Part shown: positions 1 through 5,514 of the stretch, one piece after another
Layout: each line of letters begins with the position of its first letter
Position numbering within the stretch: the first letter of the stretch is position 1
DNA from: Burkholderiaceae bacterium
GTDB lineage: Bacteria; Pseudomonadota; Gammaproteobacteria; Burkholderiales; Burkholderiaceae_C
DNA length: 5,514 bases
Direction of reading: 5' to 3'
Assembly (NCBI GenBank): GCA_023260315.1
Contig: JALQVQ010000209.1
Span: 1-5,514 of the forward strand
Made by a program: the position numbers and the translations under genes
Notes under the pieces: model-generated
Seen by the model: the letters and a program-made list of their open reading frames with translations, nothing else
The model's database searches: none
What the model was told of the DNA's origin: nothing

Positions 1-677
1 CGCATTTCGCCGCGAAACAACCGAAATCAATGGTCATCGCCAACAGAACAGCGGCCCGAGGTGAAGCACTCGCCGAGCAATTCGGCGCCAGCACAATGCT
101 CTTGGCCGATCTTCCCGACCGCCTGGGTGATTTTGACATCGTCGTGAGTTGCACGGCGAGTACCCTGCCGCTCATCGGCCTAGGTGCGGTCGAACGCGCC
201 CTTAAGAAACGCCGTCACAAGCCCATGTTCATGGTTGATCTCGCCGTGCCGCGCGACATCGAGCCCGATGTTCAGCACCTCGATGACGTTTATCTCTACA
301 CGGTGGATGATTTGGCGGAAGTGGTCCAAGCCGGCAAAGAGAATCGACAGGCCGCTGTCGGGCAAGCAGAGGCGATCATCGAGACAGGCGTACACGGTTT
401 CATGCAATGGCTCGACCAACGCGATGCCGTACCAGCCATCAAGCAGGTTCAGGCGCGCGCACAGCAATGGCGAGAGACCGAGCTTGGAAAAGCGCGGAAA
501 TTACTGGCCAAAAATGGGGACCCAGAAGCGGCACTGAACGCCCTCGCCCACGGACTGACCCAAAAGATGCTGCATGGCATCGTCACAGCACTGAGCAGCA
601 CCTCTGCGAGCGAACGAGCGCACGCACTGGACGCCGTGCAGCGTCTGCTGTTGCGAGGCGGCGACCGCGACCGTTAG
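1..677 (+). CDS. hemA: Glutamyl-tRNA reductase, C-terminal half (5' end outside window)
   Basis: GluTR uses NADPH to reduce the glutamyl group of Glu-tRNA to glutamate-1-semialdehyde, the first committed step of C5-pathway heme and tetrapyrrole synthesis in the cytosol. The reading frame is open from base 3 and gives 224 visible residues before a TAG stop; the family is usually about 420 residues, so roughly the N-terminal half, including the catalytic cysteine domain, lies off the left edge. Visible are the end of the NADPH-binding Rossmann domain (VIANRT near the start, then SCTASTLPLIG, then MVDLAVPRDIEPDV and YLYTVDDL) and the helical C-terminal dimerisation domain (LTQKMLHGIVTAL). The LTxKxLHxPT motif I remember from other GluTRs reads LHGIV here, a mild deviation. 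The ATG at base 30 is internal, because homologous residues (HFAAKQPKS) continue upstream of it. It is the first gene of the hemA-prfA-prmC run. Identification is secure. Confidence 0.96.
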   Translation, partial: HFAAKQPKSMVIANRTAARGEALAEQFGASTMLLADLPDRLGDFDIVVSCTASTLPLIGLGAVERALKKRRHKPMFMVDLAVPRDIEPDVQHLDDVYLYTVDDLAEVVQAGKENRQAAVGQAEAIIETGVHGFMQWLDQRDAVPAIKQVQARAQQWRETELGKARKLLAKNGDPEAALNALAHGLTQKMLHGIVTALSSTSASERAHALDAVQRLLLRGGDRDR

Positions 678-704
678 CGACGATCGTTTTGAACTTCCGC
701 CGCG

Positions 705-723
705 CGCGGACTGACCGTCCGCG
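705..723. repeat. Perfect inverted repeat, first of two between hemA and prfA
   Basis: The arms CGCGGAC (705-711) and GTCCGCG (717-723) are perfect complements around a 5-base loop TGACC, beginning 27 bases past the hemA stop. In RNA this would be a stable GC-rich 7-bp hairpin. No T-run follows on the + strand, so it is not a canonical intrinsic terminator. It could slow polymerase, protect the 3' end of hemA mRNA or act with the next repeat. The repeat is seen directly; the role is unknown. Confidence 0.6.
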
Positions 724-728
724 ACCCC

Positions 729-745
729 GTTGTGAGCCTCACAAC
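729..745. repeat. Perfect 8-1-8 palindrome upstream of prfA
   Basis: GTTGTGAG (729-736), one central C (737) and CTCACAAC (738-745) form a perfect 17-base odd palindrome, ending 25 bases before the prfA start. In DNA it has the form of a dimeric-repressor operator; in RNA it would be a 7-bp hairpin with a GCC loop in the leader of prfA. It starts 5 bases after the preceding inverted repeat. No regulator can be named: TGTGA-N3-TCACA lacks the N6 spacing of CRP-type sites. The repeat is certain; its function is unknown. Confidence 0.6.
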
Positions 746-770
746 ACCGAATCGCTCAAAATCAATCGTC

Positions 771-1856
771 ATGAAACCCTTCGTCAAACAAACCCTGGAG
801 CGCCAACAATGGCGGCTTGAAGAGCTGGATGCCCTATTAAGTGCGCCCGATGTCGTCAGTGACATGGCCCGCTTTAGGCAACTGAGCCGAGAGCATGCTG
901 ACTTGAGTGAGTTGGGGCAACTCTACAAACAGTACCAGCAGCGGGCTCGCGATTTGGCAGATGCCGAGTTGATGCTCAAAGACCCTGAAATGGCTGCAAT
1001 GGCGGCCGAAGAGATTGAGGCGTGTGAGGCAGAAATGACCCAACTCGACGCCGCCCTGCAAGCCATGCTGCTACCAAAAGATGCAGATGATGAGCGGAAC
1101 GCTTTCCTAGAGATCCGCGCAGGCACGGGGGGCGATGAGTCAGCCTTGTTCGCCGCCGATCTGCTGCGCATGTATACCCGCTACTGCGAAACGCAAGGCC
1201 TGCAAATGGCACTCATCAGCGAATCACCCAGCGAAATAGGCGGCTACAAAGAGGTCGTGTTGCGCGTTGTGGGGCCACGCGCCTACGGGCTGCTGCGTTT
1301 CGAGTCGGGCGGTCACCGCGTCCAACGCGTGCCTGCAACCGAAACGCAGGGCCGCATTCACACCAGCGCGTGTACCGTGGCGGTGATGCCAGAGCCAGAC
1401 GAAAGTCAGGCCATCGAGATCAACCCCGCTGACCTGCGCATCGACACCTACAGAGCCAGCGGCGCGGGCGGGCAGCACATCAATAAAACGGACTCTGCGG
1501 TTCGGATCACGCACATCCCAACAGGCACGGTTGCCGAGTGTCAAGACGATCGGTCGCAACATCGGAACCGCGCGAAGGCGATGCAGGTGTTGGTGGCGCG
1601 CATCCAAGAGGCGGAGCGAAACAAACGCGAGTCCGCAGAAGCCGCCCAACGCAAGGGGCTCATTGGCAGTGGTGACAGAAGCGACCGCATCCGCACCTAC
1701 AACTACCCCCAGGGCCGTCTGACGGATCACCGGATCAACCTCACACTTTATAAACTCACCAGCATCATGGAAGGTGACTTGCAAGAGGTGATTCATCAGC
1801 TTCAACTGGCACGTGGCGCCGAGTTGATGGCCGCGCTCGAACAGGCCAATACCTGA
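771..1856 (+). CDS. prfA: Peptide chain release factor 1 (RF1)
   Basis: RF1 reads UAA and UAG in the ribosomal A site and triggers hydrolysis of peptidyl-tRNA. The product is 361 residues, against 360 in E. coli. Domains in order: an N-terminal helical domain (about 1-105), the conserved [23 protein letters not shown] stretch (101-123), the codon-recognition tripeptide PAT (188-190, in [18 protein letters not shown]) that marks RF1 rather than RF2, and the GGQ peptidyl-transferase motif (233-235, in [19 protein letters not shown]). [29 protein letters not shown] (299-327) is also typical. The ATG at 771 gives the family N-terminus [10 protein letters not shown]; an in-frame GTG at 732 would add 13 unconserved residues and sits inside a palindrome. 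No clear Shine-Dalgarno precedes 771. The gene ends in TGA, a stop read by RF2 and not by RF1, and the final A is the first base of prmC. Confidence 0.98.
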   Translation: MKPFVKQTLERQQWRLEELDALLSAPDVVSDMARFRQLSREHADLSELGQLYKQYQQRARDLADAELMLKDPEMAAMAAEEIEACEAEMTQLDAALQAMLLPKDADDERNAFLEIRAGTGGDESALFAADLLRMYTRYCETQGLQMALISESPSEIGGYKEVVLRVVGPRAYGLLRFESGGHRVQRVPATETQGRIHTSACTVAVMPEPDESQAIEINPADLRIDTYRASGAGGQHINKTDSAVRITHIPTGTVAECQDDRSQHRNRAKAMQVLVARIQEAERNKRESAEAAQRKGLIGSGDRSDRIRTYNYPQGRLTDHRINLTLYKLTSIMEGDLQEVIHQLQLARGAELMAALEQANT

Positions 1857-2713
1857 TGCCACCAACGGCAAACACCACAGTCGCGCAGGCCTTACAGGAG
1901 GCGCAAGCCTCGGGGTTAGCGCGCTTGGACGCGCAGCTGCTTTTGTTGTTTGCGATGGGCAAGGCTTCTTACGACCGGAGCTGGTTGGTTGCACACGACG
2001 ATGCGTTACTGAGCCATGACGCGATAGCCACTTATGCCCGCCTGACCATGGAGCGGGCACGCGGCATACCGGTCGCGTATTTGGTGGGCAACAAAGAGTT
2101 CTTTGGCCTTCAACTGGCCGTCTCTCCCGCTGTTCTGATCCCCCGCCCCGACACTGAAACACTGGTCACGTGGGCCAGTGAAATCATGGCAACAAGAGAC
2201 GCCGACGAACCGGCCGGGCAGCTGATTGACTTGGGAACGGGTAGCGGCGCCATTGCATTGGCACTCAAGGCCCACTTCCCGGGTTGGAACGTCACAGCCA
2301 CGGACGCCAGCCAGCCAGCACTGGACCAAGCCATGCGTAATGGTGCCACGCTGGGTCTGCAAGTCAGCTGGTGTTTGAGTGACTGGTTCGGAAACCTGAC
2401 CGCAAGCCGATACGATCTGATCGTCAGCAACCCCCCCTATATCCCTGAAAACGACCCGCACCTCGAAGCCCTGGCCTTTGAACCCCGCTCGGCGCTGACC
2501 TCAGGTCACGATGGTCTGGATGACATCCGCCGCATCGTAACCCACAGCCCATCGCACTTGCGCGCGGGTGGCTGGCTGCTCATCGAACATGGCTACGATC
2601 AGGGCCCCGCCGTTGCGGCGCTGCTAGCGGACGCTGGCTTTGAATCCGTCATGCAGCGGGCAGATCTGGCTGGCGTCACGCGTTGCACCGGTGCCCGCTG
2701 GGGTGGCCCGTAG
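1856..2713 (+). CDS. prmC: Peptide chain release factor N5-glutamine methyltransferase
   Basis: PrmC (HemK) transfers a methyl group from S-adenosylmethionine to the side-chain amide of the GGQ glutamine in RF1 and RF2, which raises termination efficiency. The 285-residue product is normal for the family. It has a small N-terminal helical release-factor-binding domain (about 1-75), then EFFGLQLAVSPAVLIPRPDTE (81-101), the SAM-binding motif DLGTGSGAIALAL (125-137), the acidic ribose-binding position in TATD (147-150), and the catalytic NPPY (192-195, SNPPYIPEND) that holds the target glutamine. The C-terminal DLAGVTRCTGARW (270-282) is also typical. The start overlaps the prfA stop as TGATG, which suggests translational coupling with its own substrate. 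Seven consecutive C bases encode the Pro-Pro of NPPY. The stop is TAG, read by RF1. An older name, hemK, came from proximity to hemA; it is not a heme enzyme. Confidence 0.97.
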   Translation: MPPTANTTVAQALQEAQASGLARLDAQLLLLFAMGKASYDRSWLVAHDDALLSHDAIATYARLTMERARGIPVAYLVGNKEFFGLQLAVSPAVLIPRPDTETLVTWASEIMATRDADEPAGQLIDLGTGSGAIALALKAHFPGWNVTATDASQPALDQAMRNGATLGLQVSWCLSDWFGNLTASRYDLIVSNPPYIPENDPHLEALAFEPRSALTSGHDGLDDIRRIVTHSPSHLRAGGWLLIEHGYDQGPAVAALLADAGFESVMQRADLAGVTRCTGARWGGP

Positions 2714-2777
2714 CGAGATTATCCCTTTTGGGCAGCCCCGTTTGCGTTTTGCAACAACTGAAGCGGGTCAACAGTGG

Positions 2778-2783
2778 AATAAT
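2778..2783 (+). promoter_or_regulatory. Possible -10 element upstream of grxD
   Basis: AATAAT at 2778-2783 matches the sigma-70 -10 consensus at five of six positions and lies 48 bases before the grxD start in the 118-base prmC-grxD gap. The best -35-like hexamer, TTGCAA at 2749-2754, is 23 bases away, too far for a standard promoter; the hexamer at the right distance (CAACTG) is poor. The gap size and strong grxD ribosome binding site make an independent promoter plausible, but this assignment is weak. Confidence 0.25.
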
Positions 2784-2792
2784 CGGGGCATC

Positions 2793-2810
2793 GGGCAACA
2801 AGCCCTTTTT
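2793..2810 (+). terminator. Short hairpin plus T5 between prmC and grxD (weak terminator or attenuator)
   Basis: GGGC (2793-2796), loop AACAA and GCCC (2802-2805) make a 4-bp GC stem followed directly by five T (2806-2810), 10 bases before the grxD Shine-Dalgarno. The form is that of an intrinsic terminator, but the stem is shorter than usual. It could partly end readthrough from prmC, or be a 5'-proximal hairpin in a grxD transcript if the possible promoter just upstream is real. Confidence 0.3.
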
Positions 2811-2820
2811 CTAACTTCTT

Positions 2821-2824
2821 GGAG
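2821..2824 (+). promoter_or_regulatory. Shine-Dalgarno sequence of grxD
   Basis: GGAG at 2821-2824 lies 7 bases before the ATG at 2832. It decides the grxD start: the same frame is open back to an ATG at 2640 inside prmC, but the protein homology begins at MSDVQKQIDD after this site. Confidence 0.75.
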
Positions 2825-2831
2825 CCCTGTC

Positions 2832-3158
2832 ATGAGCGACGTGCAAAAACAAATCGACGACCTCGTCAAAACCAACCCTGTGGTGCTGTTTATGAAGGGC
2901 TCCGCCAGCTTCCCCATGTGTGGATTCTCAGGCCGTTCGATCCAAATTTTGAAAGCATGCGGCGTTGACACCAAGAGCCTCACCACCGTCAACGTTCTGG
3001 AAGACGATGGTATCCGTCAAGGCATCAAGGATTACAGCCAATGGCCCACCATCCCCCAGCTGTATGTGAATGGTGAGTTCATTGGCGGGTCAGACATCAT
3101 GATGGAGATGTACGAGTCCGGAGAGCTACAAAAGCTGATCAGCGGCGACGCCGCTTGA
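2832..3158 (+). CDS. grxD: Monothiol glutaredoxin, Grx4/GrxD type
   Basis: CGFS monothiol glutaredoxins bind a [2Fe-2S] cluster with glutathione, usually as a bridged homodimer or with a BolA-family partner, and pass clusters to target apoproteins in the cytosol; they are poor general disulfide reductases. The 108-residue product is one glutaredoxin domain of normal length (E. coli GrxD is 115). Seen in order: N-terminal helix MSDVQKQIDDLVKTNPVVLFMKGS, active site CGFS at 30-33 (within FPMCGFSG), the glutathione-binding WPTIPQLYVNGEFIGGSDI (71-89) with the cis-proline at 75, and a C-terminal helix. CGFS instead of CPYC marks the monothiol class. It follows prmC at a 118-base gap, has its own Shine-Dalgarno, and may be transcribed separately. 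It converges on proS. The name 'glutaredoxin-related protein Grx4' is equivalent. Confidence 0.97.
   Translation: MSDVQKQIDDLVKTNPVVLFMKGSASFPMCGFSGRSIQILKACGVDTKSLTTVNVLEDDGIRQGIKDYSQWPTIPQLYVNGEFIGGSDIMMEMYESGELQKLISGDAA
3141..3155. repeat. Perfect 7-1-7 palindrome at the end of grxD
   Basis: AGCGGCG (3141-3147), central A and CGCCGCT (3149-3155) form a perfect palindrome in the last codons of grxD, ending directly before its TGA. A second perfect 10-base palindrome, GCTGATCAGC (3134-3143), overlaps its left side. In transcripts of either strand it can fold as a 6-bp hairpin with a 3-base loop. It encodes the poorly conserved tail SGDAA, so the sequence is not forced by protein function. 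It probably works with the terminator hairpin downstream. Confidence 0.45.
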
Positions 3159-3163
3159 TACGA

Positions 3164-3184
3164 CGCCGGCCATCACGGCCGGCG
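3164..3184. terminator. GC-rich hairpin between convergent grxD and proS (probable bidirectional terminator)
   Basis: CGCCGGCC (3164-3171), loop ATCAC and GGCCGGCG (3177-3184) give a perfect 8-bp GC stem. It fills the 34-base gap between the grxD stop (3158) and the proS stop (3193 on the other strand). No T-run follows at once on either strand, so it departs from the textbook intrinsic terminator. Position and strength still fit a shared transcript end or a 3'-end stabilising hairpin. Confidence 0.5.
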
Positions 3185-3189
3185 AAGCG

Positions 3190-3210
3190 AGCTCAGCTGG
3201 CGAGCTTTTT
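3190..3210 (+). terminator. Possible grxD terminator lying in the 3' end of proS
   Basis: AGCTC (3190-3194), a 7-base loop and GAGCT (3202-3206) form a 5-bp stem that runs into TTTTT (3206-3210) on the + strand. With the 8-bp hairpin just upstream, this is the only T-tract placed to end grxD transcription. It lies within the last proS codons (which read LLKKLAS on the other strand; AAAAA there encodes Lys), so the grxD and proS RNAs would overlap by a few bases at their 3' ends. The T-run may be coincidental, since a lysine-rich tail requires it. Confidence 0.4.
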
Positions 3211-4938
3211 CAGGAGCGCGTCAGCCAACCCGGTGGCAGACAGCTTCTCTGCCTCTGTTGCGCGACGGTGTTGGTACTCAACCTCACCGGCCGCCAAGCC
3301 CCGATCAGACAACACCACGCGGTGGGGCACGCCGATCAACTCCCAGTCTGCAAACATCGCACCCGGGCGTTCGCCTCGGTCGTCCAAAATCACATCGATC
3401 CCTGCAGCCAGTAGCGCTTGGTGAAGGCTCTCAGCCGCGGTTTTGACCGCATCGCTTCGATCCATCCCAATGGGGCAGATCACAACGGTGAATGGGGCGA
3501 TCGCATCGGGCCAAATGATGCCGCGATCGTCGTGATTCTGTTCAATGGCGGCTGCGGGCAGACGCGTCACGCCAATGCCGTAGCATCCCATTTCGAAGTG
3601 CTTTGGCTTGCCATCATCGGCCAAGAAGGTGGCATTCATGGCTTTGGAATACTTGGTCCCGAGGTAGAAAATGTGGCCGACTTCGATGCCGCGCTCAATC
3701 GCCAGTACCCCCTTTCCGTCGGGAGAGGCATCACCCGCGACGACGTTGCGAATGTCCTCGACCATCGTGGGCAGCGGTAAGTCACGGCCCCAATTCACGC
3801 CGGTGTAGTGGTGATCAGGTTGGTTGGCGCCACACACCCAGTCAGACATCACGGCGACCTCGCGATCGACAATGACATGGACAGGCTTCAGGGTGTTAAC
3901 TGGGCCCAGATACCCGGGCTGGCAACCGAAAGTGGCCTCGATTTCAGGGACTGTTGCAAAGCGGAAGCCGTTCGCAAACACGGCTAACTTGCCAACCTTC
4001 ACCTCGTTCATGTCATGGTCACCGCGCAGGAGTAACAGCCAAATTTGTGGCTCAGCCGCCTCAACGCCATCAACCACTGGATTCGTCGCCAGAACGAGCG
4101 ACTTAATTGTTTGCGTCAGCTCAAGGCCCAGAAAACCAGCCACATCAGCGCAGGTGCTCTTTCCCGGGGTCGGGGTGCAAACCATTGCTTGGGTCGGAGC
4201 GGGTGCGCTGCCCTTGGGTGCCAAGGCCTCAGCTTTCTCCATGTTGGCGGCGTAATCACTGGTGGGACAGTAAACGATCGCGTCTTCTCCCGTCGCCGCG
4301 ATGACTTGAAACTCTTCCGACAGGTCACCGCCGATGGCACCGCTGTCTGCCGCTACGGCACGGTAGCTCAGCCCAAAACGATCAAAAATCGCACGATAGG
4401 CGGTTGCCATTTTTTCGTAGCTTTGTTTCGCAGCATCGGCGTCGCGGTCAAAGCTGTAGGCGTCTTTCATGATGAATTCGCGCCCGCGCATCAGACCGAA
4501 ACGAGGACGACGTTCATCGCGGAACTTTGTCTGAATTTGGTAAAGGTTTTTCGGCAGTTGTTTGTAGCTGCGAAGCGACTGACGCGCGATATCCGTTACG
4601 ACCTCTTCGCTTGTCGGTTGGACCACGAAGTCACGGTCATGCCGATCTTTGATGCGGAGCAACTCAGGGCCCATCGAATCGAAACGTCCGGTTTCTTGCC
4701 ACAACTCAGCGGGTTGGATGACAGGCATCGTCAGCTCAACAGCACCCGCTCGGTTCATCTCCTCACGAACGATATTGGTGACCTTTTGAATGACACGCAA
4801 CCCCATCGGCATGTAGGTGTAAACGCCTGCACCCAGCTTCTTAATCATGCCTGCACGCGTCATCAACTGGTGGCTGACAACTTCCGCATCGGCAGGGGCT
4901 TCTTTGAGGGTACTAACAAAAAATTCGGAGGCTTTCAT
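3193..4938 (-). CDS. proS: Prolyl-tRNA synthetase, bacterial type with editing domain
   Basis: ProRS attaches proline to tRNA-Pro in the cytosol and clears mischarged Ala-tRNA-Pro. The 581-residue product matches the bacterial class (E. coli 572). Seen in order: N-terminal class II catalytic core beginning [30 protein letters not shown], with [10 protein letters not shown] (35-44) and the TSEE loop (109-112); motif 2 [26 protein letters not shown] (138-163); an INS editing insertion (about 224-407) with [15 protein letters not shown], Lys279 in TQTIKSL at the same number as the editing lysine of E. coli, and [23 protein letters not shown]; motif 3 [17 protein letters not shown] (451-467); and a C-terminal anticodon-binding domain (about 480-581) with [25 protein letters not shown]. 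The ATG at 4938 gives the family N-terminus; only a weak AAAG lies upstream. The gene is convergent with grxD and divergent from rppH. Confidence 0.98.
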   Translation of the reverse strand: MKASEFFVSTLKEAPADAEVVSHQLMTRAGMIKKLGAGVYTYMPMGLRVIQKVTNIVREEMNRAGAVELTMPVIQPAELWQETGRFDSMGPELLRIKDRHDRDFVVQPTSEEVVTDIARQSLRSYKQLPKNLYQIQTKFRDERRPRFGLMRGREFIMKDAYSFDRDADAAKQSYEKMATAYRAIFDRFGLSYRAVAADSGAIGGDLSEEFQVIAATGEDAIVYCPTSDYAANMEKAEALAPKGSAPAPTQAMVCTPTPGKSTCADVAGFLGLELTQTIKSLVLATNPVVDGVEAAEPQIWLLLLRGDHDMNEVKVGKLAVFANGFRFATVPEIEATFGCQPGYLGPVNTLKPVHVIVDREVAVMSDWVCGANQPDHHYTGVNWGRDLPLPTMVEDIRNVVAGDASPDGKGVLAIERGIEVGHIFYLGTKYSKAMNATFLADDGKPKHFEMGCYGIGVTRLPAAAIEQNHDDRGIIWPDAIAPFTVVICPIGMDRSDAVKTAAESLHQALLAAGIDVILDDRGERPGAMFADWELIGVPHRVVLSDRGLAAGEVEYQHRRATEAEKLSATGLADALLKKLAS

Positions 4939-4947
4939 TGGACTTTA

Positions 4948-4957
4948 AAACGCGTTT
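4948..4957. repeat. 10-base palindrome upstream of proS
   Basis: AAACGCGTTT is a perfect palindrome whose near edge is 9 bases from the proS start codon, in the divergent proS-rppH gap. It would fall in the proS leader and could cover the ribosome-binding region. A 10-base palindrome is expected by chance a few times in a window this size, so a regulatory role is only a possibility. Confidence 0.25.
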
Positions 4958-4960
4958 AGG

Positions 4961-4988
4961 TTGTATTCCGTTGGTTGCCGTGCATAAT
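4961..4988 (+). promoter_or_regulatory. Possible sigma-70 promoter for rppH
   Basis: TTGTAT (4961-4966) and CATAAT (4983-4988) are separated by 16 bases. The -10 matches the consensus at five of six positions and the -35 at three of six. A start near 4995 would leave a leader of about 23 bases with the Shine-Dalgarno at 5008. The divergent arrangement requires promoters for both genes in this 79-base gap. On the other strand I see no convincing pair for proS, only weak TACAAC and CATTAT -10-like hexamers. Confidence 0.35.
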
Positions 4989-5007
4989 GAATCCAACAGA
5001 AAAATTT

Positions 5008-5011
5008 GAGG
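5008..5011 (+). promoter_or_regulatory. Shine-Dalgarno sequence of rppH
   Basis: GAGG at 5008-5011 lies 6 bases before the ATG at 5018, normal spacing, and fixes that start. Confidence 0.7.
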
Positions 5012-5017
5012 TTAATT

Positions 5018-5514
5018 ATGCTTGACAGAGACGGGTTCAGACCCAACGTCGGCATCATTCTGCTCAACCATAAAAATCAGGTGTTCTGGGGTAAACGCAT
5101 CCGCACCCACTCATGGCAGTTCCCTCAAGGCGGCATTGACCGCGGCGAGTCACCGGAACAAGCGATGTTCCGCGAGCTGCATGAAGAGGTCGGTTTGAAT
5201 CCAGAGCACGTCAATATCCTGGCGCGTACGCGGGATTGGTTGCGTTATGAGGTGCCAGACCGGTTCATCCGGCGCGAATCGCGTGGTCACTACCGCGGAC
5301 AAAAGCAAATATGGTTTTTGTTGCGCCTTGTCGGTCACGACTCCGACCTGAACCTTCGCGCGACGGATCACCCCGAGTTTGACGCCTGGCGTTGGAATGA
5401 TTACTGGGTGCCGCTGGATGTCGTTGTCGAGTTCAAGCGCGGGGTTTACGAAATGGCCCTCACCGAACTGTCCCGATTCTTACCCCGTGCCGATGGCCGA
5501 AACCGCTATCTGCG
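5018..5514 (+). CDS. rppH: RNA pyrophosphohydrolase (3' end outside window)
   Basis: RppH (NudH) removes pyrophosphate from the 5' end of primary transcripts and so exposes them to RNase E-dependent decay. 165 residues are visible and the frame is still open at the edge; E. coli RppH has 176 residues, so the core is present and only a tail is missing. The N-terminus [17 protein letters not shown] matches the family. The Nudix box [23 protein letters not shown] (38-60) has the metal-binding glutamates at 53, 56 and 57. [16 protein letters not shown] (71-86), [11 protein letters not shown] (94-104) and [26 protein letters not shown] (119-144) are RppH signatures that separate it from other Nudix hydrolases. 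It is divergent from proS with 79 bases between. Some members of the family were once named dinucleoside polyphosphate hydrolase. Confidence 0.96.
   Translation, partial: MLDRDGFRPNVGIILLNHKNQVFWGKRIRTHSWQFPQGGIDRGESPEQAMFRELHEEVGLNPEHVNILARTRDWLRYEVPDRFIRRESRGHYRGQKQIWFLLRLVGHDSDLNLRATDHPEFDAWRWNDYWVPLDVVVEFKRGVYEMALTELSRFLPRADGRNRYL

Noticed and set aside
461..461. Unusual proline in ProRS motif 3 ([14 protein letters not shown])
   Set aside because: I recall this LPAAA variant in related betaproteobacterial ProRS sequences, so it is probably lineage-typical. The position given is the residue number in ProRS.
455..467. Possible alternative gene starts within hemA on the - strand (frame 180-467)
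   Set aside because: Fully inside the conserved GluTR coding sequence with no motif or ribosome site support.
729..745. lac operator or CRP site
   Set aside because: Half-site similarity only. The spacing is TGTGA-N3-TCACA, not the CRP N6, and the symmetry is one base short per half compared with LacI sites; neither system is expected to control prfA.
732..770. In-frame GTG extension of prfA by 13 residues ([13 protein letters not shown])
   Set aside because: The RF1 family begins at MKP as coded from 771, the extension is not conserved as far as I know, there is no ribosome site before it, and the GTG lies inside the 729-745 palindrome.
1224..2162. Open frame of 312 codons on the - strand, across prfA and prmC
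   Set aside because: It overlaps two well-identified genes, has no recognisable motif, and its residue composition is that of a shadow frame.
2640..2831. N-terminal extension of grxD starting inside prmC
   Set aside because: It would add 64 residues unlike any glutaredoxin, while a good Shine-Dalgarno and the family N-terminus lie at 2821 and 2832.
4045..4959. Open frame of 304 codons on the + strand, antisense to proS
   Set aside because: It lies wholly over the coding strand complement of a clear ProRS and its start of proS, shows no recognisable domain, and long antisense frames are common in GC-rich genes.
1..5514. CRISPR array, insertion sequence, phage, toxin-antitoxin, tRNA or rRNA gene, or riboswitch
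   Set aside because: No spaced direct repeats, transposase or integrase motifs, tRNA cloverleaf or rRNA sequence were seen; almost all bases are in six recognised housekeeping genes.

Overview
The window is an ordinary chromosomal housekeeping segment from a bacterium, most likely a betaproteobacterium of the Burkholderiales type. This placement rests on the run hemA-prfA-prmC-grxD, on how closely the protein motifs read as proteobacterial (RF1, PrmC, CGFS glutaredoxin, bacterial-type ProRS, RppH), and on a moderately GC-rich composition. It is inferred from remembered family sequences, not from a search, and genus cannot be given.

Layout, left to right. The window opens inside hemA (glutamyl-tRNA reductase, C-terminal half, + strand). 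A 93-base gap holding two perfect tandem inverted repeats leads to prfA (peptide chain release factor 1, +). Its stop codon shares one base with the start of prmC (release-factor glutamine methyltransferase, +). A 118-base gap with a weak possible promoter and a short hairpin-plus-T-tract precedes grxD (monothiol CGFS glutaredoxin, +), which has a clear Shine-Dalgarno sequence. grxD converges on proS (prolyl-tRNA synthetase, - strand) across a 34-base gap rich in inverted repeats that probably terminates both transcripts. A 79-base divergent intergenic region follows, and then rppH (RNA pyrophosphohydrolase, +), which runs off the right edge.

How the genes work together. hemA turns Glu-tRNA into the first committed heme precursor. 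prfA and prmC are a substrate-enzyme pair: PrmC methylates the glutamine of the RF1 GGQ motif, visible here as Gln235. grxD belongs to iron-sulfur cluster trafficking. proS charges tRNA-Pro and carries the bacterial editing insertion. rppH starts 5'-end-dependent mRNA decay. The shared theme is translation, tRNA use and RNA turnover, with heme and Fe-S supply alongside.

I looked for an undescribed system and did not find one. There are no mobile elements, CRISPR repeats, tRNA or rRNA genes, or unknown proteins. The points worth a second look are small: the tandem palindromes before prfA, the stacked inverted repeats at the grxD/proS junction with a + strand terminator that appears to lie in the 3' end of proS, the stop-codon pattern around the release-factor genes, and a C7 tract encoding the PrmC active site. 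No stretch over 300 bases lacks a gene.
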